Assembly: GCA_024362935.1 (NCBI GenBank) | Contig: JANCRA010000032.1 | Location: 5,259,001 to 5,323,000 of the forward strand | Reading direction: 5' to 3' | DNA: 64,000 bases | From: Setophaga petechia | Taxonomy: Eukaryota; Chordata; Aves; Passeriformes; Parulidae | Part shown: in pieces, positions 34,301 through 47,741 of the stretch | Position numbering within the stretch: the stretch's first letter is position 1 | Layout: each line of letters starts with the position of its first letter | Position numbers and translations under genes: made by a program | The notes under the pieces: generated by a model | What the model saw: the letters and a program-made list of their open reading frames with translations, nothing else | Told to the model about the DNA's origin: nothing | Database searches by the model: none

Positions 34301-37170
34301 CCAGAGTGTGTTCTGCAGTCCTGGAGCACCTTCAGACATTGCTTGAGAGCACGAAAGAGAACACCTTAAGTAGCATCACAAGTACGATTTTTATTACAAA
34401 ACCAAAAAGGCTACAATAAGATAAAAGGGTAGTGGGTAGAGAAAGGAAAGAAATGACTGCTGCCGACAGCATTTCCATTAGGGGAAAATACTCACTTGCT
34501 GAGATTTAAATAAATCTTCATTACAAAATCCAAGCACAAAGGTAGACATCTGAAGTGTGGTTAAAGTATTTCCACCCTCTTGCTTCTCCTGTCTTTTTCC
34601 CTCTCCCCAAGGAGCCAACACAGCTCTGGCAGTGCACACTGGCTGAGAAATGGGCTTCTATTCCTTAGACTGCAGTCATGTGCGTGTGTCTTCTCATTTA
34701 AGCTCTTCCATTCTGCTTCTTTCAGAGGCTGAGAAATCTGCTTTTGGGGAGAAGATAAAAAAAAAAAAAGGAAGCGGGGAAGCTCATTAGCAATTTGTTT
34801 AGAATTTGAATGTCAGCATAGTCACTTATGTCTAAGTGACTAAAAAATGTATGCGAGTACTCTGACTTTCAGCAAGAGATACAGCGTTCTAACATCAGAA
34901 TGAACAATATAATTACTGTGTGTATGAAGACATATTGGTCTCCGTATAATGAGGTATTCAAATCTGCTCCACTTGAATCAGATCACAGAGATATATTAAA
35001 CACACATGGCGAAAGAATTCAGTGTAAGGGTAACCATGTGTTCTGCCAAGTCTTTCTATGCATGAATGGGCTGCCAGGGCACCATAGGCTACAGACAAAG
35101 TACAGGAGAGCTGTGTTCAGAGGTAGGGAAGTGAGGTTGCAAAGGTATTTCCTCTTCTTTCCCTTGAACATGTGAGTGTCTCCCACTTCTCTTTCTCTTT
35201 CACAGGCTGGTGCACCTCAAAAGCAATTCCACCAGAATTTACTGTAACATTACTGTATCATTGTTCCTTGGTACAGTTTATTACTGCGTATTTACAGCAC
35301 CCAGGAATGAGCTGGCTGCCTGAGAGGGGTAGTGATTGCAAAGGCTATTCTCAGTTTTGGTTGCAGAATTGTTTTCACAAGTTTGCGACACTGTGGAAAA
35401 CATGCCTCCTTTTCCAGCGCCACTGCAGCTATTTTCAAGTGGAGGTGCTTGAACTTGCTGGCTGGTGGCAGCATGTGTGTGCCTGATAGGTGCTGAGGAT
35501 TGATTGACACACTGGGAAGCCAAGGCTTGGGCCCCTTGCTGTGCCTGAGATCATGACTACGATCAGGAGCAATCATTGTCAAAGCATAAAATGTCAATTT
35601 TTTGGCAGTGTTATTTCAACATCTAGATACTATGAAAAACATGGTAAGATGAAAACAGTAGCTGTTTTGCTTACTGGTAGAATTGTTTAAGCGTGGATAC
35701 CATAGCAGATTGAGTTACACCCAGCTGCCAAAACAGACACGGAGAATGTTTCTGTGGGTCACAGAAAAGACTGAGCATGCCATTCCTTGGGTGGCTGAGC
35801 TACTGCAGAGACCCCAGTGAGACAGATCAGAAAAACACAAATGAATCAAGGCCATGATTTCAGTCTCTGCCACTCACATGTGAGCCTGTGGTTAGACGGA
35901 CAAGTTTCTCTGCTCAGAGTGTTGACTGATTTTAAAGGAAATTTTGTCTTGCTTTTTGTTCCCAGGGCATGTGTGATATTTATGATGTACTAAAAATGCA
36001 TTTCTTTGTGTACAGCTGCTCATATGTCTGCTGAGTACATGGGCATTATCAGAAGATGCTTCTCTTCCATATGTGGATGGAGGCAGAATTTCAGGGCGGC
36101 AGGAGCAAGCTGGGAAGGCAGGAGGAGTCCTTGCTCCTCTCTTGGCAGACACTGTTACAGCATTCTGCAGAGCACTTATCAAGATGAGGATGGCAACTCA
36201 TACAGAGCATAGGTTATGGGGAGAAAACATCAGTTCATGTCGCTGCCAGTGATACAAACCTGGTAAGAGATTTACCAGGAGAAGCCTGTCCGTTTTTCAG
36301 AAATGAAAACTCACTGTTTTGAAGTAGAAAAGAGAGTGATACCTATCTATGTCTTCAGGGAACCACAGCTGCCAGAAGGAAAGGTGTTAGATGTGGTTAC
36401 CAAACCCAATTCTTTTAGAGGCTTCAGTGGTATCCAGGGAAGGGGAAGAGTTGAAAAGATTTGATGGGAATAGCATGTGTACAGCATCTCTGAGAATAAA
36501 GCTCAGACCTTGTACTTTATTTCACTTAAAGATGTACTACAGAGTTTATTTGTGCAGAACTGGTGAGGTAAAGCTGCAGCTTTAGGAAAAGCAAACTATA
36601 GATGGTTCCTATCTTCTTTTGTTCCATACAGCTCTTTGAAGACTTTGTGATGTTTCAAATACTGAACTGGGATTCAAATGCCAAGCTCAGTTTTTAATGC
36701 ACATTTGAATTAATAGTTCATATATGTAGAGCTGGACTACTGAAAACCTTTCCTCACAGCAATATTTTAATAATGAGATCAGCTATAACTCTATAGTGCA
36801 ACCCCATTGAAAGGAAAATCTACACTGTGCCTTATTCTGGAAAAGAGGACACATTCTTACTTTTTAAAAACAAATGTAGCAATATTTATTTAGCAGTGGT
36901 AGATTTCTTCTTTCCAGGGCATGAAGTTGCCTTTTAGTTTCACCAATTGTATCTGAAGAATATGGAAAAACAAAAAGAGGCAAATAAGCAGATAGTTAAG
37001 CTGGATGGATAGACTGACTTCATCAGACAAGTTTGTCTGGCTAAAAACTCCCTTTCATCATTAAAAGAGTTAGTTCATATCTTCACCCTGTGGAAGTGGT
37101 TAGCTTTTAATTCATTCAAGAGATGCTAACGAAAAAGAAGGAGGTATTTTTTATAATCCCAGCCCCAAAA
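31366..37170. other. Gene-poor, transposon-poor DNA
   Basis: Nearly six kilobases without a recognisable exon or retroposon. A 12-base A run lies at about 34,758-34,769. Frames up to 104 residues occur but match nothing I know. The strand-overlapping frames at 35,172-35,597 are likely chance. Confidence 0.5.
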
Positions 37171-38470
37171 TAATACTGTTAAACAATACATAATTCATAT
37201 CTCTTCAGAATTCTGAATGTGGTCAGAAATAAATAGCAGCACAGCCATTTAAGAGCTATTCTCATTGAAAAAATGTAATTAATTGGTGTTATGCACAAAA
37301 TATTTCTTTGAGGGGGGGAGCAGCATTGCTTTAATTACAAGTAATTGTTCTCAAAATCATGCAGCTCATAAGTTTTGCAGGCTAGACAGTGATTATGCAT
37401 CAATACACTAATCTATCACCTTCATTATTCTAGTCATCTGGGTGTGATCATCAAATTTTGGAGTGTAACCCAGACAAGAAACCAGACATATCTCATGCTT
37501 ATGTTCTTTCCAAACCAGTTTGTTTTAGAAGCAGTTTGCACTGGTCATGCAAATTGCAATGATTTTGTTTCAAATAAAGACAGTAACTTAAATTAAATTC
37601 CCCTTTGTATATTATTAGATGATGACAATGGAAAGGATATTCTTGTGACTGCACGGTGGCCTGGAGGGCATTCAGGAGACTCCAATGTTTCTACATTTTG
37701 CCACAGACTGTCTCTGTAGACAGGAGATTCCCCTTATTAATTTTGTTCAAGCTGGCCAGTGAACATACAGGGAATCAGCTACTGGACAGACCAAGCAGGC
37801 TGACCAGCTCATTGCTTTCTTTATCTTAGGCACCACAGTTGTGTGCTTCCCACATTGTTCATGTTTAGGTTCTCTGTTACACTGGGTGAATGGCCCAAGC
37901 TTCCTCTCAACTCAGGAATGCAGCAGGGAGCCTTAAATCATTATTGTTTGTGCAGCTTACTATTTGATCAATTTAAATGAAAGTAGATACCTAGCCACAA
38001 AATATTGTTGTTACCGTCATTGCTATTAACATTATTAGATGAATACAGAGCTGTATCTGTTATTAATTGAGGCAGAGCTCATCCCAGCCTTTAGTCATTC
38101 CTATCTGAGATACCACATAAGCACCTATGTAAATCAAAGTTAAGCAGAGGATTAAGTGCTGTCCTGCATAAAGATGGTTTAAGTACATGCTTCCTGAATC
38201 AGGGCATAAGCTGTTATTTTACTACCGTCTCTGCAGTACTGCTTTTTCTACCTCATTAGAATGAGAGGATGTTTGCATAAATTCCTCATATTGACACACA
38301 AGACTATGCCTGTCTCCCTGAGAATTTGGAGATTTCTTTCCCTTTCCCCCAAATTAATAAGTGCTGTCAGCTGCATCGCTAAACACCAATTTGCTGCTTA
38401 CCGCTAACAAGACCTCCACGTAATGTAGCTAACAGTAGTATCTCAAAAATAGAGCTCTCCTGTTCCCAGC
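37171..38470. promoter_or_regulatory. TAAT-dense conserved-element-like stretch
   Basis: AT-rich, high-complexity, repeat-free sequence with many homeodomain-type sites: TAATTAATTGG at 37,276-37,286, TTAATTACAAGTAATTG at 37,331-37,347, GATTATGCATCAATAC near 37,391, and TCTGTTATTAATTGAGGC near 38,057. A second compact block at about 38,350-38,440 contains CAGCTGCATCGCTAAACACC and CTCCACGTAATGTAGC. No frame over 60 residues covers this 1.3 kb region, so coding function is unlikely. I infer one or more conserved enhancers. Confidence 0.33.
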
Positions 38471-41100
38471 ATGTCTGACAAGAATACATTAGAGGCACCT
38501 GTCTCTGGCACCAATATTTTGTTTTCTCTTTATCTACCTGGGAAGAAAGAAGTCTAAAGCAGTGAAATTTGCCTTGAAAACAAAGCTAATGTGAGCACAG
38601 GAATCTGTTTCCCTATCCTGCATGCCTTGTTTCTGTCCTCTCCAATCGTATGGAGATTTTAGAAAGTAAGTAAACACTAAAACCTTATCAATTTGAGTGA
38701 AAAACTAAAATTATCTCTTTCTTAATAATTTTCACTTGAAAACAATCAGGAAAGCTTTTAATTATGTTTGAAACTATGAGATTGGCTCTGCTCTCACCAA
38801 ATCAAAGATATAAATACTGCATTATACTTTGAATATTCTGAAAATACCCTCAAGCTTAAAACAAGTTCATCATACCCATTATTTATCTGGGGCAACACCA
38901 GTACCAATAGTACAATAGAAACTCAGAACTGTAAAATCTAGATATTCCTCACCCCAAAGAATATGAAATGGCACAATATGTTTCTATATCCTTTCTTCGT
39001 ATTGCAAGAGTAGCTCTTATCCTGGTTTAAACTTGGATAGAGTTAACTTCCTTCCTAGTAGCTGTCATAATAGACTATGGGACAGATTCCTTCAATCCTC
39101 AGTTTCAGACATTTGTCCTGTATACTTTGACACTTCAGGGTGATTCCTTGGATCCCTTCAACATCACCAGAGGGAAATCAGTGTTTTGCAACTTGATTCA
39201 TCAAGTCAGATGTAGATGTCAGCCCTAGGAGATGCTAAGTAGGTACATCCTAAAAATGCCAGTTTCTATGTATTTACTTCAAAAGGAGGCCTAAGTCATG
39301 TAAACATCTGGATGGAAAAAACTATGTTTAATTAGATAAATTCCAGGACTCTGGGAGCTCAGATGAATCCTCAGACTTTACAGGTCTGCTCAGCTGCTTT
39401 TATAAGGCTCTACCTCTGTCCATGGGCATTAGTTTTATTTGGATGTCTTCTATTCAAAAACAACTGATTTGTGCTTTTATCCCTGTGAAAATGACACTGT
39501 AAGCTGACAAAGTACTTTCATTACACGAATGTCTCTCCTATCTATCTAGGATGCTTTGTAAATTCCTTTCAGATTTCCTTAGCACAGAGCAGCAGATTTG
39601 AATAATCTTAGACATGGATTTAATGCTAGATCTGACTCAATGGGGTTTGTATTAAAAATATCCAAAATATGTCCATTGACCAACAAGGAAATTGTGTTGG
39701 ATCTCTTAAGTGTGCTGTCACAAAGATAGCCAAGGCAGTGCTGTAAATCAATAATATTAATTTCAATGAAATCCATTGACAATAGTTGGGAAAATAAATG
39801 TAAAACTGTTTCCTTTCTTATTCATCTGAGAAATTTTACATGCTATAGGAAAGGAGTACCCAAACAACACGTTTAGGGTGGGTTTATCCTATAATTTTTT
39901 GGTGCTGCTGTCATGTGAAAAGACAGACAGTCTCCTCATTCTCCTTACGATTTATATGGTGTTTCAAGTAGGATCTCTTGTTTAATGTTCCCTCTTATCC
40001 CAACCTGATGTTTGAATAATGACCATTTTTAAAAGGAGGCAGCAAAATATACCGACTAATCAAATCTTCCAAAAAAGATTAACACTTGTTGCAATTAATT
40101 ACTATTTCATTATACAGTCTCTGCTCACCTTTCTACTAGGATTTCCAGACACATGGTTTTAAAGAACCTGGCAGTTCTAAGACAAACTTTGCAGAAGTAG
40201 CTCCGATAAATCTTTGTAAGGTAAATATGCAACAGAATGACCTCAGACTAAAATTTCCTTCTTGCCTGTTTTCTTGAGTAAGGATCTAAGTTTGAAAAAG
40301 CTGCCTTGTTTAAATGAGGAGTTCACTTTATAAATAATAAGGTTGTATCCATTTCCTTTTACCAAGTTAGTCATCTTTTGACTATTTAATCTCCTCCTAG
40401 ATCATGTTGCAATAAGGAATAAAGACACTTTATGGACCTAATTTTTCAAACACTTACTTCACCATACACCAGAAGCACCTCCCTTGTAGTCATTAGGTCT
40501 GATTTCTCTATACTTCATTCCTGCCTGGTTTCCAAAAAACATGGGACTTGGGAAGAAGCTGGGGAGCTCTTCTGTCCCTCTCCTCAGGCCTCTTCAAGTT
40601 ATGGCTTACAACAGTGCTGCCATCCTCTAGGCTCACACAGGTGGAATATGGCACCAAGCACAAGGAGCCCCAAGACTAAGAGAGTCCCTTTTCAGAATTA
40701 AACATTTTACTTTAAGTCTCATTGTGAAGAAAAGTACCCCACACACGAAAACTGGCCCTGTTTCTGTCCATAGACTTCTGTGTTCACAGTTACTAAAGAA
40801 AACAGGTTTAGTCTTCACAAAAATTTAAATTTAATGAAAAAAAAAAGCCACTGTGAATTCACACTTTGATTATAATTAAAAACTTTTCAGTTGATTTAAC
40901 AATTCACTTTAGGCATTTTTTTGAACTGTCAAAACAGCAGTGCTTTTAAGATAAAGAACATTGTATGATTTCTAATGAAATACACGTAAGCACACATATA
41001 TAAATACATATATACATGATATATAGATACAGGCTATATATGTATTTATACTATACATTTATCCATCTACTACATAGATATAGAATCCTCTTAAGTTTAC
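38471..41100. other. AT-rich gene-poor DNA with TA microsatellite
   Basis: No exon or transposon is recognised. A degenerate TA/CA-rich tract lies at 40,985-41,060, where ATATATA blocks alternate with ACATA and TGTATTTATA. The remainder is ordinary AT-rich sequence. Confidence 0.5.
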
Positions 41101-41480
41101 CTAAAAAGAAATCAAATGTGAGGGAAAGCACATTTTTCAAATGTGGCTTTAATTGTCTTTTGTGAATGTTCTATAGAACATTACAGATTGTTTACAAATC
41201 TTGTGTGGAATGGCTTTATGGCAGTAGAGAGGGTAACATACCTTCATTGTTTATAAAATGACAGCTCCTAATGGACCACATTAGCTTTAACACAAACTAT
41301 TAAATCCTTTTCATTAAATTATTCTGCGCTCTATTTTGGAATCTTGTTAGCTCTGGGAAGTAGGTGCAAACTCCTAAGGAAACATGAGCACACATTGAGA
41401 CTATTATAGATAATGTTTATTAAATAAGCCTCTGAGGATGTTTTTCTTGGGTTGCTCTCAAGCATTTTGAAGGAGTCGTG
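41101..41480. promoter_or_regulatory. Conserved-element-like stretch with 18-base palindrome
   Basis: A repeat-free AT-rich stretch containing a perfect 18-base palindrome, AATGTTCTATAGAACATT, at 41,165-41,182. TAAT/ATTA cores follow at 41,275-41,325. The palindrome holds TGTTCT and AGAACA half-sites in everted order with two bases between them, which is not the classical steroid-receptor arrangement. Enhancer function is inferred and weakly supported. Confidence 0.28.
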
Positions 41481-44400
41481 TTCCGTGTTTGAGGTCCCAT
41501 GTTTCTTCCTCTTAAACTATGAGCAGCTGTAGCACATGACCTACTTCTGTAGAACCCTGTAATGATTTCCTTCCTTCAGTGGCTTCAGGAGTCCCTCTTC
41601 TGCCCTGTGAAAAAAAGGGACAAATATTTTAATCCAAGCAAAATGGTAAAGCTGGTTTTGTTGGTTTCAGGGAAGAAACTCAATACAGCTACATCACCGA
41701 GTGTAGGCCTCAAATTGGAACCATCTGGCCTGCAGAAGCACCATGAGATCGTTGGGAAAGGCATGGATATTTTTGCCTTGGGCTGTAAAACATACACCTG
41801 CAGAATGGGTAGACATGTTGGCAGACAAGCCGGACTCGTGTAGCAATACAAACCTTCCCTCACAGCGCTGTGTCAGTGCTGGAGTTTGGAAATTTCCCAT
41901 ATATGCTTCATAAATGCAATCTCTGTACTTCATACTCTCCGGATAGCAAGTATTCATCTGCGCTTGCCATTAAGTTAATTCATACAGGTCTGCACTCCAA
42001 GGCCTGTGTCTTTTCACCCTTCTTGCACAGATAGCTCCTTTGAAGAAAAAATAAGGACAAGGGAAGGAAGACAGTAAGCACAAAATTGTGCACTACATCT
42101 TAAGGCTGCCTCTTGCAGGAGGTAGCCTCATGTGATATTCATGTGAACTGGATTAGATTGAGAAGAGATTTTTGTTGGTAAATATTACAGCTCTTGGAGA
42201 ACACAAAAGAATGCAGGAGTCAGTGTAATCCATCCCCCTTGGTGAAAGATTTTTTAAATTTCTAAGCTGGATGCAGAAGGAACAAGAAGCCACACACAGA
42301 CTCTAAAGGTCATGACTCCAGAAACTGGCAGAAAGAGGCAATGTCCTAGCCCATCCAAAAAATGAAAATGCATATCACAGGAGCAGAAGGTGGTCTATCC
42401 TTTGACTGGAATGTTATTAAATAATCAGGATCACAGGTTTTACTGGTGCTCTGCACAGTGCCCAGTTTTCTGCCTGCAGGCTGGCAGATGGGAGAGCAAA
42501 AGACCAGAACGTGGCATTTGCACCTTTGTGATCTGTAGTTGCAAATACTACTTTGCACCTGCAAATTTGTACCCTGCCCCGACAGGCACTCTTCAGACAA
42601 AACTCTGAGCAGTCCCTTGGGGCTAAAAGGTTAAGGCCTGTAATAGCTGGACATTATTATTGTGTTATTCTTCTTTCGGCAACATAATATATACAACATC
42701 CAAGGCAGAATATCTGCTTCTGGGTTAGAGAGTGCAGCTACTCACGTTATGCAGTAAATACACTGAAGGGGAACAGGTTTCCCTCAACTTTCACTCACTC
42801 CACCTGGAAATCACGCTGACTTGTATCAAACTTTCAATGGGGAAAGTTTACACCCTGAATCTCAATCTGTACTTTCCTATACTCCTGAAGAAGTCCAAAG
42901 AGAACATTTTGGCCCAGCTCTGCTTTCAATGTGCTCTATATTGCTAGCATTTGGGGTCACGTACCTGGGCTATCCCAGCCCTCAGCCAGGGAATAAAATA
43001 GACAGGATGCATTCAAGATTGCAATTCAGTCCTTCAAAACGCTGAATTCTGAGCACTGCTAGCTCCCTAGTTGTCTTCTCTTTAGGAGGTGCTGAAGTGT
43101 TATCAGAGATAAATCCTGAAGGTGACTTTTTAATTGTTTCACTGAGTTAAACTCAGGAAGAGATAAACGAAGCCTATGTCCAGTGTGTAAATATCAAGTG
43201 TGAAATCGCTAGCTCTCTCTCCTTCACTCCTCTGTAAATGTGAAGCAGATCTACACAAGTCTACAGAACACTGCCAGGGTAAAACAAATGATGGAGAGTG
43301 CAAAATATTTTTTGTGTGATCTATGGAGACCTTACAGAGATTTTGTGGACAGTCAAATACAACAGGATGTAACATGTAAAATGTAAAATTGGAGCTATCT
43401 TAAAGGATAGTGGTCTGAAATGGCTTCCTCAGTTTCCAACTCACTCTTCCCTGATTTTTGGAAGGAAATCTGTGATGTATTGACACATAAGAAAGAGGGG
43501 ATATAGTACATATTGCCGTAGACAAACTTCCTTCTGGACTCATATTTGATTTCCTCTTGCTTTTCACCATACCTTGGTTCACCTCACCTCACAGCAGCTT
43601 CTCACTGCTGTCCACGCAAGCCAAGGCAGCTTTGCCTAATATACATCTCCAACAGTTTCCAGTGCTGTTTCAGCAACAAGATGAGAGTTAATGAGGCTCA
43701 ACACACTTCCTACCATACTTTATGGGGAAAACCCCTTGAGTGAGAGCAGGAAATCCATCTTGTAAGAATTACGACATGGTCTCAGTTCCTCAACTAGAAG
43801 CTGAAGAGAATATTGATATTTTTCAAAATACCAAATACTAAGTGTGGGGGTTCCCCAGCTAAATATCCCTTTGGTGTAACAGGACAATTTTTCATTTCAG
43901 TGTCATTTAGATTTCTGAAATAATTTATTATGTACTTGAAGAATATTTCCCTAAACCAGATTCTGCTACCTCTATTTATGTAGGCTGTGCAAAGGTAATT
44001 CCACTTCTGACAGGAAAAAAAGGTGCTCTTTGCTATGAAGGAAGGAGGGAGGGCAGAATCCAGCCCTTCTTAAAAGCCTTCTGAAAGATGGGGAAAAGCA
44101 AGAGGGCCCAGGTTTCACTTAGTGCATTTTGACAAATAACTAAACTATCTTGTGATCTCAACCAGTAAACCAGGGAGGCTTACCACAGCCTTGCTGAATG
44201 CCTTTAACAAACAAGAATTCCTCCATCACATTCTGGGAATAACAACAACAAAAAATAAATCTTTATGAGAGGAAAGCAAATGCAGCTGTGAACTTGGGGG
44301 CCAGGAAAAAAGGATTTGCAAGAATATAAAGAGAGAAGTACTTTCCCTTTGCGAGTTTTTTCAGCCATCTGGCTCTTCCCTCTCTCCCCTCCCCAGTCCT

Positions 44401-47400
44401 GGGGGTGATGGTCCTTGCCGCACACTTTTCCAGACACGCACCAAACCTGACACATGGGCTGCAGCCGCAAGCCAAACGTCTGCTTCCAGATGTGCCTGCT
44501 GGCCCCAGCGGAGCTGCTCCCCCATCACACAGCCCGTGACCCCAGCTTGGCAGCTAAACTTTCCCGGGGTACCAAACAAATAGGTGGCTGCCCAAACCCT
44601 GATCCTTCCTTAGCTCTGCCTCTGCTCTTGTTTCAAACAAACATGGGAGAGGTGTTTCCTGCTTGCCTCGATCATGTTTCACAGCACTGGCTGTTCCCTT
44701 TCTGCCCAGACACAGGCATTTTCTTCCTGTGGAAACCACAGCATAGGACCGGAGAAGGAGAATCTACCTCGACACAGGTCCCATCCCTGCACATAGCCAG
44801 ATATTGCCAGAATCTGCTTCTGAATCCAAAAGCTGGTGAGCACTTGTGGCCCCATGATTTAGGTGCTGTTCAAGTGCTGCTAGAAGACTCATGTATACGC
44901 AGTTTACAGAAATTGAGCTTTTTTATGAGATGCTTTTCCCTTTCCATCAGTAAAGGCAATAGAGAGCTCTTTCTCCTCTGGAGTTTCAGGCCTTGGAGTT
45001 CATTTTGAAATGCTCACAGTCCTTTGAGGTTGACAGAGTTCCAGATATTGATTTTCTTGACTTGTTCATAAGTTAATATTTACCGTAAATATCTTGTTGA
45101 GAAAATGAAAAGAAAAAACACATTTTCTAAACAGCAGAAACTGGTGAGATAATGAACCAGACACAACTGTAAACAAGATACTTTAAGAAACATTAAACTT
45201 TTTCCCCCCTTTTTAAATTAGTGGTAAAATTAAAAATGAAAAACAAGTGCCCCTAAACCAGAAGGGTGATAAGCAGTTTTTATGGTTGAGTTCATTACTG
45301 TGGTTATTTTGAGAGAGAAGACATTTTTCTCTTAATTTATGAGCCAGACATGAGCTCTTTGGAGGCTGGAGTAAAAAGATCTCCTTTAAAAAACTGCAAA
45401 AAGATGACTTTGCTAGAAAATTCCGGCTGGTTCAACCATATCCAGATGCCTGAGAAGCTTGATTACAGCTTGACTAACTCCCACCTACTCTCATCAAAGA
45501 ACAGCCAAGACCAGGATTTCATAGGAACAAGCACCCCAGCAGCAGCAGCACAGCAAGTGAAGCATGTGATGGGCTGGAGCACCATAAGCAGAGGCAATGG
45601 CTTTGGCTGTGGGGAAAGGTTGTGTTGCTGAAGCCCAGCTGTTTGCTAATGCAGAGCCCTAGCTTGCTCCCTTCCAACCTGCAGAAACTGGAGCTCAGCT
45701 TGCAGCCCCAGTGTGGATTTTGCAAGTCTGGTAGTCTGGGGTCCCACACTTGCTTGTCACCATCTGCTCTGGAAATGGCAGCAAACTTCACTCACCCCCT
45801 TCCCATCTCCCCAACCCCTTGCTGGGGAGAGCTGCCGACAAACTCACCAACAGGGAGGGCAACGCATGAAAGAAAACACAGAGCTGACAGAAAAACGAAA
45901 GGCACATGGTGGGGAATAATATTTCATTTGTGCAGTAGCAGCCCTGCTCAAGCAGGGTAAATAAAGCAGGTTACTGAGATGTGAATATACCACTGTTTAT
46001 AAATACTAGCCCTTCTGCCCAGAGACGTGCGTGAGGAGAGTTGGACACTCGTGAGGTCACCCCACCACATTTTATGATTTACATAAATCATGTCAACACC
46101 GTGAGCAGAAACGGCAGGCAAATGGTGCTGCATAAAGTGAACCATTCAGCCTCCTGTCACAGGTCTTAAAACAGGTAGAAGCTGTTAACAGGCCCACCAA
46201 ATCTCTTAAAATGCAGAGGGGATGAGGGATAATCCAGTCAAGGAAACAAGGCATTCACCCACCCCATGTATCTCAGCTGACAGAGACCTTCCTGAGCTCT
46301 GAGGAACAGAAAGCCAGCCAAAAATAGGGTGCTAGCAAAGGCCAGGGGCTAAACTTTTGATTAATATTCACCTTCACAGAGGGTAGTGTGTCCCACCAAG
46401 CAACTGCTCTAATGTAGAAAATGCCTGCACTCCTGGCAAAGGTGAAGAAAATGTCCCAGGTTTTGCTGCGTGCGGGGCACTTCCTTCCCTTATTTACCAA
46501 GCACATTGAAAATGTGATTTTTCTGGCAGAGGGATCAATATTCTGGGACTCAACGGAAGCCCCTCTGTAGGTTTGCCTTGCATCCAAGTACCTGTGGTTT
46601 GGGGGCCAGAGATGAAGGCAGTGGGGACAGAGGCAGGAAAGCAGTGTGCAGCTTCCCGTGAATTTTGTTCAACTCCCCAAGAGCAGTATGTCTAACTGGG
46701 ATCACACCGTACAAAGCTAAAGCTGCAGCTAAGGATAAAAGCAGCAGTGACAAACAATTTCCTTTTCCTTGCCACTTCACAGTCATGGATCTCTCTGGGG
46801 TTGTTCTAATTTCAGTGGACAGTAGTCCCTTTTGGTCCAATTTGCCTGTCTCAGGAGACAGATGATGCCATCAGGGTGGGTGCCTGAAACATTGAGGATT
46901 TGGCTTGCAGTCTTTAACTGTGCCCAAATTTCAGCTCTAATAACATGTAATTATGTAAAATAATTGTAAAAATTACAATCACACATGAATCGTGTATAAT
47001 TATGCAAAAGAAATGTAAAAAATGTAAAAGCAGTACAAAATCCTTATGATACATTGCTGGTATATGGACATGTGCTATTCACTACTCTTAAATACAAGTT
47101 GATTTAAAAATATTATTTTGACCATAAATCAACCGTGTTCTATGCGATTCCTGTTGATCTACAGCTGTGACACATTCTCAGAGAAGACTAGATGTAAATA
47201 TTAGGCAAAATTGGGAAGTGTTCCTCAAAGTGTTTTTCACTTGAAGATGTGAATTTGTCAAAAGTAAAGCCTTAGGGAGGAGATGGGATTTTTAAAATTA
47301 AAATGCCATATTCAAATACAATTGAAAAACGTTTTTAAAGGTTATCAGAATATCGTCTTTCTATAACTTTCAAAAGAAAATATGCAATTTTCAAACTGAA

Positions 47401-47715
47401 AGTAAGTTTCTGTTTTGAAATCTTAGTAAGATTAGACCAAAAACATCAGGAAAAAATTCTTATATCAAAACACTTCAAGGCTTACCAAAAACCAACATTG
47501 CAGAATTTTCTATCTGATCTAAATTTTTGCATTTTACTCTTTAAATTCAACTTCTGGACATGCAAAAATCGATAAATGAAAAATCCTATTTTTTTCACCT
47601 CGGCAGATCTATAAAAATTGTATTTTCAGCAGACAGATCACACAAATGTGATCACAGACAGATCGCACAAGCTTCAGTACCTTTTCCAGAGAAACTTCAC
47701 CCATCAAGAAGGTGC

Positions 47716-47741
47716 GGGGGGGTGGGGGGGAAGGGGGGGGG
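47716..47741 (+). other. G-rich quadruplex-type tract
   Basis: Three long G runs of seven, seven and nine residues, separated by one T and by AA. Each run is long enough to be split, so four or more G3 tracts are available and an intramolecular G-quadruplex is expected. It lies in otherwise AT-rich DNA, which makes it conspicuous. Run lengths may be imprecise in the assembly. Confidence 0.8.

Noticed and set aside
44454..45008. 184-residue plus-strand frame
   Set aside because: No recognisable domain, no conserved-looking splice signals, and a locally GC-richer patch that raises chance open-frame length.
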